In this document: piece by piece, positions 63,684 to 64,000 of the stretch
Layout of the letters: every line of letters begins with the position of its first letter
Numbering within the stretch: position 1 is the stretch's first letter
Source: Spongiibacter nanhainus
GTDB lineage: Bacteria; Pseudomonadota; Gammaproteobacteria; Pseudomonadales; Spongiibacteraceae
NCBI RefSeq assembly: GCF_016132545.1
Contig: NZ_CP066167.1
Span: 1,267,001 to 1,331,000 of the forward strand
DNA length: 64,000 bases
Direction of reading: 5' to 3'
The notes under the pieces: generated by a model
What the model saw: only the letters and a program-made list of their open reading frames with translations
Told to the model about the DNA's origin: nothing
Database searches by the model: none
Program-made: the position numbers and the translations under genes

Positions 63684-64000
63684 TTAGAGTTTGAGCTTCT
63701 TCTCCAGGTAGTGGATGCTGATACCGCCCTCGCGGAAGGCGCTGTCCCGGACCAGGTCGCGGTGCAGTTCCTGGTTGGTGCGGATGCCGTCCACAATCAG
63801 TTCGTCCAGCGCGTTGCGCATGCGATTGAGGGCAACCTCGCGGTTTTCGCCCCAGGTGATGACCTTGGCGATCATCGAGTCGTAGTTGGGGGGAACGGTG
63901 TAGCCGCTGTAGAGGTGGGAGTCCACCCGCACGCCCAAACCGCCCGGCGCGTGATAGTGGCTGACCTTACCAGGGCAGGGCATAAAGGTTTTGGGGTCCT
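63684..64000 (-). CDS. accC: acetyl-CoA carboxylase biotin carboxylase subunit, C-terminal part only
   Basis: The visible ~105 residues are the C-terminus of biotin carboxylase: [40 protein letters not shown] and the tail ending YLEKKLKL. The frame stays open to the window edge, so most of this ~450-aa ATP-grasp enzyme lies to the right, presumably after accB. It supplies carboxybiotin for malonyl-CoA synthesis. Confidence 0.95.
   Translation of the reverse strand, partial: DPKTFMPCPGKVSHYHAPGGLGVRVDSHLYSGYTVPPNYDSMIAKVITWGENREVALNRMRNALDELIVDGIRTNQELHRDLVRDSAFREGGISIHYLEKKLKL

Overview
The window is gene-dense, GC-rich chromosomal DNA from a gammaproteobacterium. Several blocks have the order familiar from Pseudomonas and relatives: lptD-surA-pdxA-rsmA-apaG-apaH, tsaD beside rpsU-yqeY-dnaG-rpoD, trpGDC-crp(vfr)-osmC-coq7, and accC-prmA-DUF3426-dusB-fis-purH-purD. 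AmgK/MurU cell-wall recycling, a large TonB-dependent receptor and a KshA/Neverland-type Rieske oxygenase suggest a marine Cellvibrionales/Spongiibacteraceae-like organism. That placement is an inference from gene content; no rRNA or tRNA gene was seen.

Layout: 0-1.9 kb, the end of a GT1 glycosyltransferase overlapping a phosphopantetheinyl transferase. 1.9-6.7 kb, a catabolic-looking module (divergent P450 and SDR, TetR, Rieske oxygenase, acetoacetate-decarboxylase-like protein). 6.8-9.2 kb, a lipoprotein, an Na+/alanine symporter and a DUF3703 protein. 9.2-12.1 kb, the methionine-salvage operon mtnABDC with a clear promoter. 12.3-17.5 kb, DUF2489, TetR, GIDE/LemA membrane proteins, a cysteine synthase and an ECF sigma/ChrR pair. 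17.6-23.8 kb, a TonB receptor, a hydrolase, an Hpt/diguanylate-cyclase pair, a TauE exporter and a lipoprotein. 23.8-30.2 kb, the macromolecular synthesis operon and tsaD-folB. 30.4-38.2 kb, cca and the envelope/ribosome-maturation operon. 38.3-41.7 kb, amgK-murU and rpe-gph. 41.7-43.5 kb, a tandem repeat array split by an IS110-family element. 43.6-51.4 kb, two secreted or exported proteins, DUF488 and two divergent trp operons around one TrpR-like operator. 51.6-64 kb, crp, osmC, VOC, coq7, a hybrid kinase, purD/purH, fis-dusB, DUF3426, prmA and the end of accC.

The most striking observation is the IS110-family element at 42179-43385. It sits exactly inside one 107-bp REPIN-like unit and duplicates only a CT core. 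Its 5' noncoding end folds into a hairpin followed by two guide-bearing internal loops. One loop matches the repeat that was hit, and the other matches the element's own joined ends. This is the arrangement of the recently described IS110/IS621 bridge RNAs, so it is a new instance of a known system. Two further points may be new: the closing stem of the second loop would include the transposase start codon, and the target guide fits an unoccupied repeat 3' of purH better than the current insertion site.

The repeats form a dispersed family of GGCGGACA/TGTCCGCC and GGCGTACAT/ATGTACGCC hairpins at 30.2, 41.7-43.5, 51.4 and 58.3 kb. They abut gene ends so tightly that the TAG stop codons of folB, cca, trpC and crp are part of the repeat's GTAGGG or CTAGGG edge.
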